Origin: Actinoplanes campanulatus
Lineage (GTDB): Bacteria > Actinomycetota > Actinomycetes > Mycobacteriales > Micromonosporaceae
Direction of reading: 5' to 3'
Assembly: GCF_014647795.1 (NCBI RefSeq)
Contig: NZ_BMPW01000003.1
Span: 248,001 to 312,000, forward strand
DNA length: 64,000 nucleotides
A program made the translations under genes and the position numbers. This document shows, piece after piece, positions 24,387 to 32,896 of this stretch (position 1 is its first letter; the number at the start of each line of letters is the position of its first letter). The notes beneath the pieces were generated by a model. That model made no database searches, was not told the origin of the DNA, and saw only the letters and a list, made by a program, of their open reading frames with translations.

Positions 24387-25354
24387 CGCGAGCCTCGCGC
24401 CGACCGAACCGGATCTCCGCCGGGAACACCGGAGACGGCGGAGACAGGTGCGCTGGCGTGACCGGTGAAATCGGTGCTGGAAGCGGTAGCGGACATGAAG
24501 ACCTCCTCAAGGGATCCGCGGCGCGGGGACAATTCGGTCAGGACAATGCGGCGGGTCAGGGCGAGACGGCCTATCTCGTACGCCGGAAGCCCGAAGACCA
24601 GCCACCCACCCTCAGGAACCTCGCGCACGGAGCCGCCCGCGGCGCTCAGCGCCGCCGGGAATCCCGGATCCTCGGCCCGGACCAGCAGCCCAGCGGGCGC
24701 CGCACGATCGAGGAAGGCCGTCAACGAAGTGTCAGCGATGAGCCGTCCGCGACCGATAACGATCAGATGGTCAGCGGTCTGCTCCATCTCGCTCATCAGA
24801 TGGCTGGACAGGACGACGGTCCGGCCTTCGGCGGCGAGTTCGCGCAGCAGGGCGCGCACCCAGGCGATACCACCCGGGTCGAGCCCGTTGATCGGTTCGT
24901 CGAGCAGCAACACGGCCGGATCACCGAGCAGCGCGGCGGCGATGCCGAGGCGCTGTTTCATGCCGAGCGAGAAGGTTCCGGCGCGCCGCCCGGCCACGGC
25001 GCTCAGCCCGACCCGCTCGAGAACCTCGCCGACGCGGGCGACGGGCAGGCGATTGCCGGCGGCCAGGGCCCGCAGATGGTCCCGCCCGGACCGATTCGGA
25101 TGTACGGCCTGCGCGTCCAGAAGCGCACCGACCTCCCGCATGGGCGCGTCCAGTGCGGTGTAGCGCCGGCCGCCGACCCGCACCGTGCCGGCGTCCGGCC
25201 GTTGCAGCCCGAGGGCGAGCAGCAGGGTGGTGGTCTTGCCCGCGCCGTTGGGACCGAGGAAGCCGGTCACCCGCCCGGGCCGGAAGACACAGCTCAGGTC
25301 GTCGACGGCGGTCACGTCGCCGTACCGTTTCGTCAGTCCACGTAGTTCCAGCAT
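24383..25354 (-). CDS. ABC transporter ATP-binding protein, BcrA/DrrA-like
   Basis: ATPase of 323 aa. Walker A LGPNGAGKTTT, signature FSLGMKQRLGIAAAL, Walker B VLLLDEPINGLDPGG and the switch His in LSSHLMSEME are intact; 'SLGMKQRLGIA' is typical of BcrA-like antibiotic exporters. A C-terminal extension (about 215-323) follows the nucleotide-binding domain. The ATG at 25354 lies inside the 3' end of the kinase gene (22-bp overlap), and its stop overlaps the permease start. The order regulator, kinase, ATPase, permease indicates an inducible export or resistance operon. Confidence 0.9.
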   Translation of the reverse strand: MLELRGLTKRYGDVTAVDDLSCVFRPGRVTGFLGPNGAGKTTTLLLALGLQRPDAGTVRVGGRRYTALDAPMREVGALLDAQAVHPNRSGRDHLRALAAGNRLPVARVGEVLERVGLSAVAGRRAGTFSLGMKQRLGIAAALLGDPAVLLLDEPINGLDPGGIAWVRALLRELAAEGRTVVLSSHLMSEMEQTADHLIVIGRGRLIADTSLTAFLDRAAPAGLLVRAEDPGFPAALSAAGGSVREVPEGGWLVFGLPAYEIGRLALTRRIVLTELSPRRGSLEEVFMSATASSTDFTGHASAPVSAVSGVPGGDPVRSARGSR

Positions 25355-26895
25355 GCCGACGAGCCTGGCCGCCGCTCCTGGCCGTTCCCGCAGAGTCCCT
25401 GAACGTTCTCCGAGGCAAGGCCGCTCCCCGAGGCGAGGCCGCTCCCCGAGGCGAGGCCGGAATGATCCGCGTCCGTGGCCGGGGCCTCGTTGATCGCCGG
25501 AAAGCGGAGCCGGAAGGTCGCGCCGCCGCCCGGTGGGCTGACCGCCTCGACCCGGCCACCGTGCGCGGCGACCAGGGAGCGCACGATCGACAGCCCCAGC
25601 CCCGCTCCGCCTCGGCCGTCACGAACCCGGGCACCGTCGCCACGGTGAAACCGCTCGAAGATCAGCTCAGCCTGGCCGGCTGGGATGCCGGGACCGCTGT
25701 CGGCGATCTCCAGGACGGATTCGCCGTCCAGCCGCCCGACCCCGATCCGCACCGGCGACCCGGCCGGCGTATGCGCGTGCACGTTGCCGACCAGGTTCGT
25801 GACCACCTGCCGCAGCCGGGCCTCGTCCCCGATGAGGGGCGCCGCCGAGGGCGGCCCGGCAAGCGGACCGGTGAGGGTGACCGGACGGCCCGGGTCGAGG
25901 GCGATCAGATCGTCGCGCGCGTCCACCGCCAGGGTGCGCAGATCCATCGGGGCAGTCTCGGGCACCGCCCGGGATTCGTCGAGACGGGCCAGGAGCAGCA
26001 GATTCTCCACCAGATCGGTGAGCCGGCGGGCCTCGGAGTCGATCCGCCGCATGGTGCGGTCGACCTCCGCGCCGCCGCCCATCAGGTGCAGTTCGGCGGA
26101 GCCGGCGATGCCGAACAGCGGGGTGCGCAGCTCATGGCTGACGTCGGCGACGAACCGCCGCATCCGCGCCTCGGACTCGGCACGGACGACGGCGCCCTCC
26201 TCGATCCGGTCGAGCATGCCGTTGAGCACACCGGTCAGCCGGGCCACCTCCGAGCCGGGTGGGGCACGCGCCGGGATGCGACGGCTCAGGTCGCCGCCGG
26301 CGATGGCGACGGCCGCGTCCTCGATGGCGCGCAACGGCCGGAACGCCGCCCGGATCGCCATCCACCCGGCCGTGCCCAGCAGCAGGACCAGGACCGCTCC
26401 GGTGGCCGCGCAGACCAGCCGCAGCCGGGCCATGACGGCGTCGACCGCGCTCAGTGAGGCGGCGACGGTGACCGTGCCGCCGCCGGGCCGGGACTGGGTG
26501 ATCTGCCGCCAGGCCGAGCCGTCGCCGCCGCGGACGCCGGTCACCACCCCTGGCGAGGTGGGGGTGGCCGGCGGTGGCTCCGGCGCCGGCCCGTCCCGCA
26601 TGGTCCGGGTCCGGCCGATGGGCTGTCCGGCGGCGTCGAGGTAGACCAGGGAGAGGTCACTGACCAGGTCGAGCCCGCCGCGCAGCCGCTCGGACGCGGC
26701 GTCGTCGGCGGCCCGCATGAGGGCCGGGTCGATCCGGGCCATGAGCGCGGCGAGCCCGGTCACCTGACGGTCCACCCGGCTGACCAGATGCTGCCGCAGC
26801 AGCCCGGCCACCACCACGTCGCTGATCACGATCCCGCACGTCAGGAGAAGGAGCGCGATGGCGAGCAGGCGCACCCGCAGAGAGCCCAGCATCAT
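25333..26895 (-). CDS. Sensor histidine kinase, EnvZ/BaeS type
   Basis: Membrane sensor of 520 aa. TM1 is at about 8-32, an extracellular domain at about 33-155, TM2 at about 160-180 (CAATGAVLVLLLGTAGWMAI) and HAMP at about 182-235. HisKA contains FVADVSHELRTPLFGIAG with the phospho-His; the HATPase has NLVGNVHAHTP, DSGPGIP and GGAGLGLSIV. The C-terminal tail (about 475-520) is unusual: three copies of an SGLASG-type unit from an 18-bp tandem repeat, then about 25 residues that overlap the start of the ABC gene. Its ATG overlaps the response-regulator stop. Confidence 0.9.
   Translation of the reverse strand: MMLGSLRVRLLAIALLLLTCGIVISDVVVAGLLRQHLVSRVDRQVTGLAALMARIDPALMRAADDAASERLRGGLDLVSDLSLVYLDAAGQPIGRTRTMRDGPAPEPPPATPTSPGVVTGVRGGDGSAWRQITQSRPGGGTVTVAASLSAVDAVMARLRLVCAATGAVLVLLLGTAGWMAIRAAFRPLRAIEDAAVAIAGGDLSRRIPARAPPGSEVARLTGVLNGMLDRIEEGAVVRAESEARMRRFVADVSHELRTPLFGIAGSAELHLMGGGAEVDRTMRRIDSEARRLTDLVENLLLLARLDESRAVPETAPMDLRTLAVDARDDLIALDPGRPVTLTGPLAGPPSAAPLIGDEARLRQVVTNLVGNVHAHTPAGSPVRIGVGRLDGESVLEIADSGPGIPAGQAELIFERFHRGDGARVRDGRGGAGLGLSIVRSLVAAHGGRVEAVSPPGGGATFRLRFPAINEAPATDADHSGLASGSGLASGSGLASENVQGLCGNGQERRPGSSACWNYVD
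25410..25460. repeat. 18-bp minisatellite at the 3' end of the kinase gene
   Basis: The unit CGAGGCGAGGCCGCTCCC occurs at 25411-25428 (one change), 25429-25446 and, in part, from 25447. Being a multiple of three, it keeps frame and encodes tandem SGLASG on the minus strand. It is a likely site of copy-number change. Confidence 0.85.
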
Positions 26896-27569
26896 CGGCC
26901 CGGCGCCCGCAGCACGTAGCCCTCACCGCGGCGGGTCTGGATGAGGCGCGGCTCCGAGGTGTCGACCTTGCGCCGCAGATAGCTCACATACGTGTCGACG
27001 ATGCTGGTGTCGCCGGCGAAGTCGTACCGCCAGACGGCGGCCAGGATCTCGTCCTTGGAGCAGACCCGCCCCGCGTTGGTCATCAGGAAGCGGAGCAGCC
27101 GGAACTCGGTCGGCGACAGCCGCACCACCCGCCCGCCGCGGGCGACCTCCTGCCGCTCCGGGTCGAGGGTCAGGTCGGCGACCCCGACCGTGGACTCCCC
27201 CGACCGCCGCAGCACCGCGCTGATCCGGGCGATCAGCTCCCGCAGGTGGAACGGCTTGGTCACATAGTCGTCGCCACCGGCGGTCAGCCCGGCGATCTTG
27301 TCGTCCGGCGCGTCCCGGGCGCTGAGGAAGAGCACCGGGACCCGCTGCCCCGAGGATCGCATCCGCCGGAGGACCTCGAACCCGTCCATCCCCGGGAGCA
27401 TGACGTCGAGCAGCACCAGGTCCGGCGGCGGCGGAAGGCAGAGGGCCTGGACGGCCTGCGCTCCGCTCGCCGCCGACGTGACCTGGAATCCGGCGAACCG
27501 CAGGGCGTCGGAGAGCAGCTCACGAACGGTCGCCTCGTCGTCGACGACCAGCAGCCGATGCCCCGTCAT
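26892..27569 (-). CDS. OmpR/PhoB-family response regulator
   Basis: Regulator of 225 aa: receiver (about 1-118; LLVVDDEATVREL, VLLDVMLPGMDG, VTKPFHL) and OmpR winged helix (about 128-222; LSPTEFRLLRFLMTNAGRVC, SYLRRKVD, IQTRRGEGYVLRAP). I place the start at ATG 27569 because TAGCCT (27582-27577 on this strand) ends seven bases before it; a GTG at 27590 would lie upstream of that promoter. It is first gene of the regulator-kinase-ATPase-permease operon and probably activates it. Confidence 0.92.
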   Translation of the reverse strand: MTGHRLLVVDDEATVRELLSDALRFAGFQVTSAASGAQAVQALCLPPPPDLVLLDVMLPGMDGFEVLRRMRSSGQRVPVLFLSARDAPDDKIAGLTAGGDDYVTKPFHLRELIARISAVLRRSGESTVGVADLTLDPERQEVARGGRVVRLSPTEFRLLRFLMTNAGRVCSKDEILAAVWRYDFAGDTSIVDTYVSYLRRKVDTSEPRLIQTRRGEGYVLRAPGR

Positions 27570-27639
27570 GGCCCCGAGGCTACGGTTCACCTACGACATT
27601 TCCGCAGGCGTCTGGGAGAACTCTCAGGCACGCACGCCG

Positions 27640-29091
27640 CTAGAGGGCACGCCGCTCGAGGAAGTCGTAGACGTCGCGGTTGTCGACGCCCGGGAAGGTG
27701 CCCGGCGGCAGGGCGGCGAGCAGGTGCGAGTGCACCCGGGCGCTGGGCCAGGCGTTGCCGGACCAGCGGTCCACCAGCTGGGCGGGCGGGCGGCGGCAGC
27801 AGTCCGGGTCGGGGCAGTGCGAGACGGTGCGCCCGGTGACGTCCCCGCCGCGGAACCAGCGGGAGTGCTCGTACGGCGTGCCGACGGTGACCGAGAACAG
27901 CCCGGAGCTGGTCGCCTCCACGTGCACGGTGCACCAGTACGTCCCGGCCGTCGTGTCGGTGAACTGGTAGAACGACGAGTACGGGTCGTCGGCCTCGAAC
28001 ACCGTCCGCGACGCCCACTTGCGGCACACCGGCTGCCCCTCGATCGCACCGGTCACATCGGACGGGAAGCGCACGTTGTCGTTCTCGTACGCCTTGTAGA
28101 CGATGCCGCTCTCGTGCACGCGCGCGAAGTGCACCGGGATGCCGAGATGGTGGGTCGCGAGGTTGGTGAACCGGTGTGCCGCCGTCTCGTAGGACACCCC
28201 GAACGCATCCCGGAAGTCGTCGATGGCCAGCGCCCGGTCGGTCTTGGCCTCGGCCAGAAAGTCGACGGCGAACTTCTCCGGCATGAGCAGCGCCGCTGCG
28301 AAGTAGTTGACCTCGACCCGCTGGCGCAGGAAGTCGCCGTAGTCGGCCGGGTCGTTGTGTCCGAGCACGAAGTGGCCGAGCGTCTGGAGCACCACGGCGC
28401 GCGGGTCGTGGCCCTTGCCGCTGGCCACCTGCGGGAGGTAGATCCTGCGGTTCTTCAGGTCGGTGACCGACCGGGTGGAGCTGGGCAGGTCGTTGACGTA
28501 GTGCAGGGTGAAGCCGATCTGGGCGGCGATGTCGAGGATGCCGCGCTGCGACAGGGGGCCGGTCGTGTGCCGTACCGATTGGAGGACCCGCGCCGCCGCC
28601 TGCTCGATCTCGGCGTAGTAGTTGTCGCGGCGGCGCATGTCGGCGCGCAGCTGCGCGTTGGCGCGCCGCGCCACCTCGGGTGTGGCGGTCTGTTCGGTGA
28701 GCACCCGGTTGAGCTCGCGGTGCATGCCGATGAGCGATTCCAGCGCGTCGGCCGGCAGCCGTCGCCCGGCGCGCACCACCGGCAGGCCGAGGGCCTGGTA
28801 GGCCGGGTTCTGCTGGAAGTGGGCCAGCTCGATCTCCAGCCCGGCGCGCCGGCTCGGCGCCTCCGGGCGGAGAAGATCCTGCATCGGTACGCCGAGAGCG
28901 CCCGCGATCGCCTGGAGCACCGAGAGTTTGGGCTCCCGTTTCCCGTTCTCGATCAGCGACAGCTGGGACGGCGCCCGCCCGACGGCGTCGCTGAGCTGGT
29001 CGAGCGTCATGCCCCGGGTGCGGCGCAGATGGCGGAGCCGTTGGCCCAGCGTCACCAGGTCTACGGAGGGGTCGGAAGGTGAAGCGGTCAC
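27640..29091 (-). CDS. ramB: RamB/ScfR-type XRE regulator of acetate and short-chain acid metabolism
   Basis: Cytoplasmic regulator of 483 aa. An HTH_3 domain (about 8-70; LGQRLRHLRRTRGMTLDQLS, PSQLSLIENGKREPKLSVL) is followed by the IrrE/ImmA-like domain (about 165-330; GHFVLGHNDPADYGDF region, zincin-like His motif) and the 'short-chain fatty acyl regulator' C-terminal domain with a Cys-rich CPDPDCCRR. RamB of Corynebacterium and Mycobacterium controls aceA and aceB; here it faces them directly. I prefer GTG 29091 (TAGTGT ends seven bases upstream) over GTG 29100, which overlaps that hexamer. It probably represses its own gene and the shunt genes until acetate or fatty acids are used. Confidence 0.88.
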   Translation of the reverse strand: MTASPSDPSVDLVTLGQRLRHLRRTRGMTLDQLSDAVGRAPSQLSLIENGKREPKLSVLQAIAGALGVPMQDLLRPEAPSRRAGLEIELAHFQQNPAYQALGLPVVRAGRRLPADALESLIGMHRELNRVLTEQTATPEVARRANAQLRADMRRRDNYYAEIEQAAARVLQSVRHTTGPLSQRGILDIAAQIGFTLHYVNDLPSSTRSVTDLKNRRIYLPQVASGKGHDPRAVVLQTLGHFVLGHNDPADYGDFLRQRVEVNYFAAALLMPEKFAVDFLAEAKTDRALAIDDFRDAFGVSYETAAHRFTNLATHHLGIPVHFARVHESGIVYKAYENDNVRFPSDVTGAIEGQPVCRKWASRTVFEADDPYSSFYQFTDTTAGTYWCTVHVEATSSGLFSVTVGTPYEHSRWFRGGDVTGRTVSHCPDPDCCRRPPAQLVDRWSGNAWPSARVHSHLLAALPPGTFPGVDNRDVYDFLERRAL

Positions 29092-29098
29092 GGGTTTC

Positions 29099-29192
29099 AC
29101 ACTAGCAGAATTTTTGCACTTCTTTCCGCGAGAAGAGACTTCAAAGGGGCTGGTGTGATCCGTGAGAGTGAAGTTCTTCCACGAGGAAGAAC
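29099..29192. promoter_or_regulatory. ramB-aceA control region: RamB-like box and two related inverted repeats
   Basis: The divergent region holds GAAGTGCAAAAATTC on the minus strand (29123-29109), close to the RamB half-site AAGTTTGCAAA. It also has two look-alike dyads: CTTCTTTCCGCGAGAAG (29119-29135) and a perfect 8-bp inverted repeat GTTCTTCC-ACGA-GGAAGAAC (29173-29192) just ahead of aceA. The pair suggests cooperative binding by one regulator; the second dyad could also fold in the aceA leader. Confidence 0.6.
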
Positions 29193-29219
29193 GCGACAGG
29201 GCACGAAAGGGATTTACCG

Positions 29220-30503
<1,284 letters not shown>

Positions 30504-30532
30504 CAAGCGACAGCGACAGGTAGGTAGAGACA

Positions 30533-32158
30533 ATGGGCGCCGAAGAGATCACCATCACCGGTACGACCGCAGGCCGTTACTCCGAGATCCTGACCGCTGA
30601 GGCTGTCGAGTTCATCGTGGCACTTGACCGCGAGTTCGGCGCCCGCCGGGTTCAGCTGCTGGAGCGCCGCCGGCGCCGCCGGGCCACCCGTACCACCGAC
30701 CTGGACTTCCTCACCTCGACGCAGCACGTCCGGGACGACCTGTCCTGGCAGGTCGCCCCGGCGGCTGCGGACCTCACCGACCGGCGGGTCGAGATCACCG
30801 GCCCGCCGGAGCGGAAGATGACCATCAACGCCCTCAACTCGGGCGCCAAGGTCTGGATGGCCGACTTCGAGGACGCGACGTCGCCCACCTGGGACAACGT
30901 GATCCTCGGACAGCTCAACCTGCGTGACGCGCTGGACGGGACACTGGACTTCACCGCGGCCGACGGCAAGCGGTACGAGATCGGCGACACCACGCCCACG
31001 ATCATGGTCCGGCCGCGGGGCTGGCACCTGCCGGAGTGCCACCTGCGCATCGGCGGCCGGGCCGTCTCGGCCTCGCTGTTCGACTTCGGCCTCTACCTGT
31101 TCCACTGCGGGCGCAGGCAGATCGACCGGGGCAGCGGACCGTACTTCTACCTGCCGAAGATGGAGTCGCACCTGGAGGCCCGCCTCTGGAACGACATCTT
31201 CGTCTTCGCGCAGGAGTACCTCGGCATCCCGCGCGGCACGATCCGGGCCACCGTCCTGATCGAGACGATCAACGCGGCGTTCGAGATGGAAGAGATCCTG
31301 TACGAACTGCGCGAGCACTCGGCCGGCCTGAACGCGGGCCGCTGGGACTACCTGTTCAGCATGATCAAGAACCGCCCGGACGTGGTCCTGCCCGAGCGTT
31401 CGCAGGTCACCATGACGGCGCCGTTCATGCGGGCCTACACCGAACTGCTGGTCCGTACGTGCCACAAGCGCGGCGCCCACGCGATCGGCGGGATGGCCGC
31501 GGTCGTCCCGAGCCGTGACCCGGTCGCCGCGAAGCGGGCCCTCAACCAGGTGCGCCAGGACAAGCGGCGCGAGGTCGGCGACGGCTTCGACGGCTCCTGG
31601 GTCGCGCACCCGGGCCTCGTCGAGACCTGCCGTGAGGTGTTCGACCAGTGGCTCGGCGACGAGCCGCACCAGATCGTGCGCAAGCGCGAGGACGTGCGGG
31701 TCACCGCCGCCGAACTGCTGGACGTCAAGTCCGCCGCGGTCTCGGTCAGCGAGGTCGCGCTGCGCAACAACGTGAGTGTCGCGCTGCGGTACATCGCGGC
31801 GTGGCTGGGCGGCCGGGGCGCGGTGGCGCTCGGCGGCCTGATGGAGGACGCGGCGACCGCCGAGATCTGCCGGGCCCAGCTCTGGCAGTGGATCTCGTCG
31901 GGCACCCCGACCGATTACGGTGTGCCGGTCACGGCCACCCTGGTCACCCGGATGCTGCGTGAGGAACTCGACGTGCTCAGCGAGACCGGCGCCCTGGACG
32001 AGGAAGGGGCCCGCTGCTTCGGCCAGGCCCGGACGCTGCTCTCGGTGCTGCTCACCGAGCGAACCTGCCCGGAGTTCCTGACCCTGCCGGCCTACCTTCG
32101 GCACCTGTCCGGCGGGACGGCGGCTCCGGTCACCGATCAGGCTCCTGTCGCGGCCTGA
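30533..32158 (+). CDS. aceB: Malate synthase A
   Basis: Condenses glyoxylate with acetyl-CoA to malate; 541 aa, the usual length of the A isoform. Conserved blocks are NSGAKVWMADFEDATSPTW (catalytic Asp region), YLPKMESHLEARLWND, RATVLIETINAAFEMEEILY (Mg-binding Glu), GRWDYLFSMIK and a C-terminal GRGAVALGGLMEDAATAEI. It follows aceA by 29 bp with GGTAGGTAG-like purine-rich sequence ahead of the ATG. A strong bidirectional terminator follows. Confidence 0.96.
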   Translation: MGAEEITITGTTAGRYSEILTAEAVEFIVALDREFGARRVQLLERRRRRRATRTTDLDFLTSTQHVRDDLSWQVAPAAADLTDRRVEITGPPERKMTINALNSGAKVWMADFEDATSPTWDNVILGQLNLRDALDGTLDFTAADGKRYEIGDTTPTIMVRPRGWHLPECHLRIGGRAVSASLFDFGLYLFHCGRRQIDRGSGPYFYLPKMESHLEARLWNDIFVFAQEYLGIPRGTIRATVLIETINAAFEMEEILYELREHSAGLNAGRWDYLFSMIKNRPDVVLPERSQVTMTAPFMRAYTELLVRTCHKRGAHAIGGMAAVVPSRDPVAAKRALNQVRQDKRREVGDGFDGSWVAHPGLVETCREVFDQWLGDEPHQIVRKREDVRVTAAELLDVKSAAVSVSEVALRNNVSVALRYIAAWLGGRGAVALGGLMEDAATAEICRAQLWQWISSGTPTDYGVPVTATLVTRMLREELDVLSETGALDEEGARCFGQARTLLSVLLTERTCPEFLTLPAYLRHLSGGTAAPVTDQAPVAA

Positions 32159-32169
32159 TCGGTGCAGGG

Positions 32170-32216
32170 CGGGGCGGGGATGGTCTCGGTCCATCCCCGC
32201 CCCGTCGTTCCGTTTT
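32170..32216. terminator. Bidirectional terminator after aceAB
   Basis: A perfect 14-bp stem, CGGGGCGGGGATGG (32170-32183) and CCATCCCCGCCCCG (32191-32204) with a 7-nt loop, is followed by TCGTTCCGTTTT. It ends the aceAB message and, from the other side, the convergent pterin dehydratase gene. Confidence 0.9.
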
Positions 32217-32221
32217 CTGCT

Positions 32222-32872
32222 CTACCCCCGGTCCTGCCAGGTGCAGAGGCAGACCTTGTTGCCCTCCGGGTCGGCCAGCACCCAGAAGCTCGGCGCCTCG
32301 GCGTCACTGACCAGGGTGCCGCCGGCCGCCAGCGCCCGGTCGATCCGCGGCCGCACCTCGGACGGGTCGACCCACAGGTCCGGGTGCCAGCGCTGGCGCG
32401 GCTCCTCGCTTCCGGACCGTTGGAACCAGATCAACGGCACCTTCCCGTACGGGTCGCGCAGATCCCCTTCGGCGTCACGCGGATAGCCCAGCACCGCCTC
32501 CCAGAAGTCCAACTGCTCCGGGAACCCCGGGCTGTCCAGCGCCAGCTCCACGACGGCCAGACCATTCGCGGCCGCCGCCACGCCGACCGAGTCGGCCAGC
32601 TGACTGATCGTCGCCGCGAGCCGTAGGTCCCGCCCGGTCACCCCGCCCACGTCGTGGCTGCTCAGCACCACGTCCAGATAGGTGTACCGCAGATCCAGGT
32701 CGGGATGGTGGTCGGCCGCCTCGGCCGCCGCGCCGATCGTGTTCACCAATGCCAGCCCGGTCGCGAAGTCGCCGGTCCGCAGCCGGGTCCGCAGCGCCCC
32801 GAGCAGGTAGACCCACCCCTGCGGCGCCCGTTCGGTGATCTCGCGCCCACTCAGCTTCGTCATGGTCCTCAT
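32222..32872 (-). CDS. Pterin-4a-carbinolamine dehydratase fused to a VOC domain
   Basis: A 216-aa two-domain protein. Residues about 1-98 match 4a-hydroxytetrahydrobiopterin dehydratase, with the active-site pattern ADHHPDLDLRYTYLDVVLSS then HDVGGVTGRD; a Ser replaces the usual Thr before the second His. Residues about 105-216 are a VOC (glyoxalase-like) domain ending VLADPEGNKVCLCTW. This fusion recurs in actinobacteria, but its function is not known to me. The start is ATG 32872 (an internal ATG at 32863 is possible). A -10-like TACGCG overlaps the divergent promoter of the HEAT-repeat gene. Confidence 0.8.
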   Translation of the reverse strand: MRTMTKLSGREITERAPQGWVYLLGALRTRLRTGDFATGLALVNTIGAAAEAADHHPDLDLRYTYLDVVLSSHDVGGVTGRDLRLAATISQLADSVGVAAAANGLAVVELALDSPGFPEQLDFWEAVLGYPRDAEGDLRDPYGKVPLIWFQRSGSEEPRQRWHPDLWVDPSEVRPRIDRALAAGGTLVSDAEAPSFWVLADPEGNKVCLCTWQDRG

Positions 32873-32896
32873 GCTTCCATCGCGTACCGTGATCCG

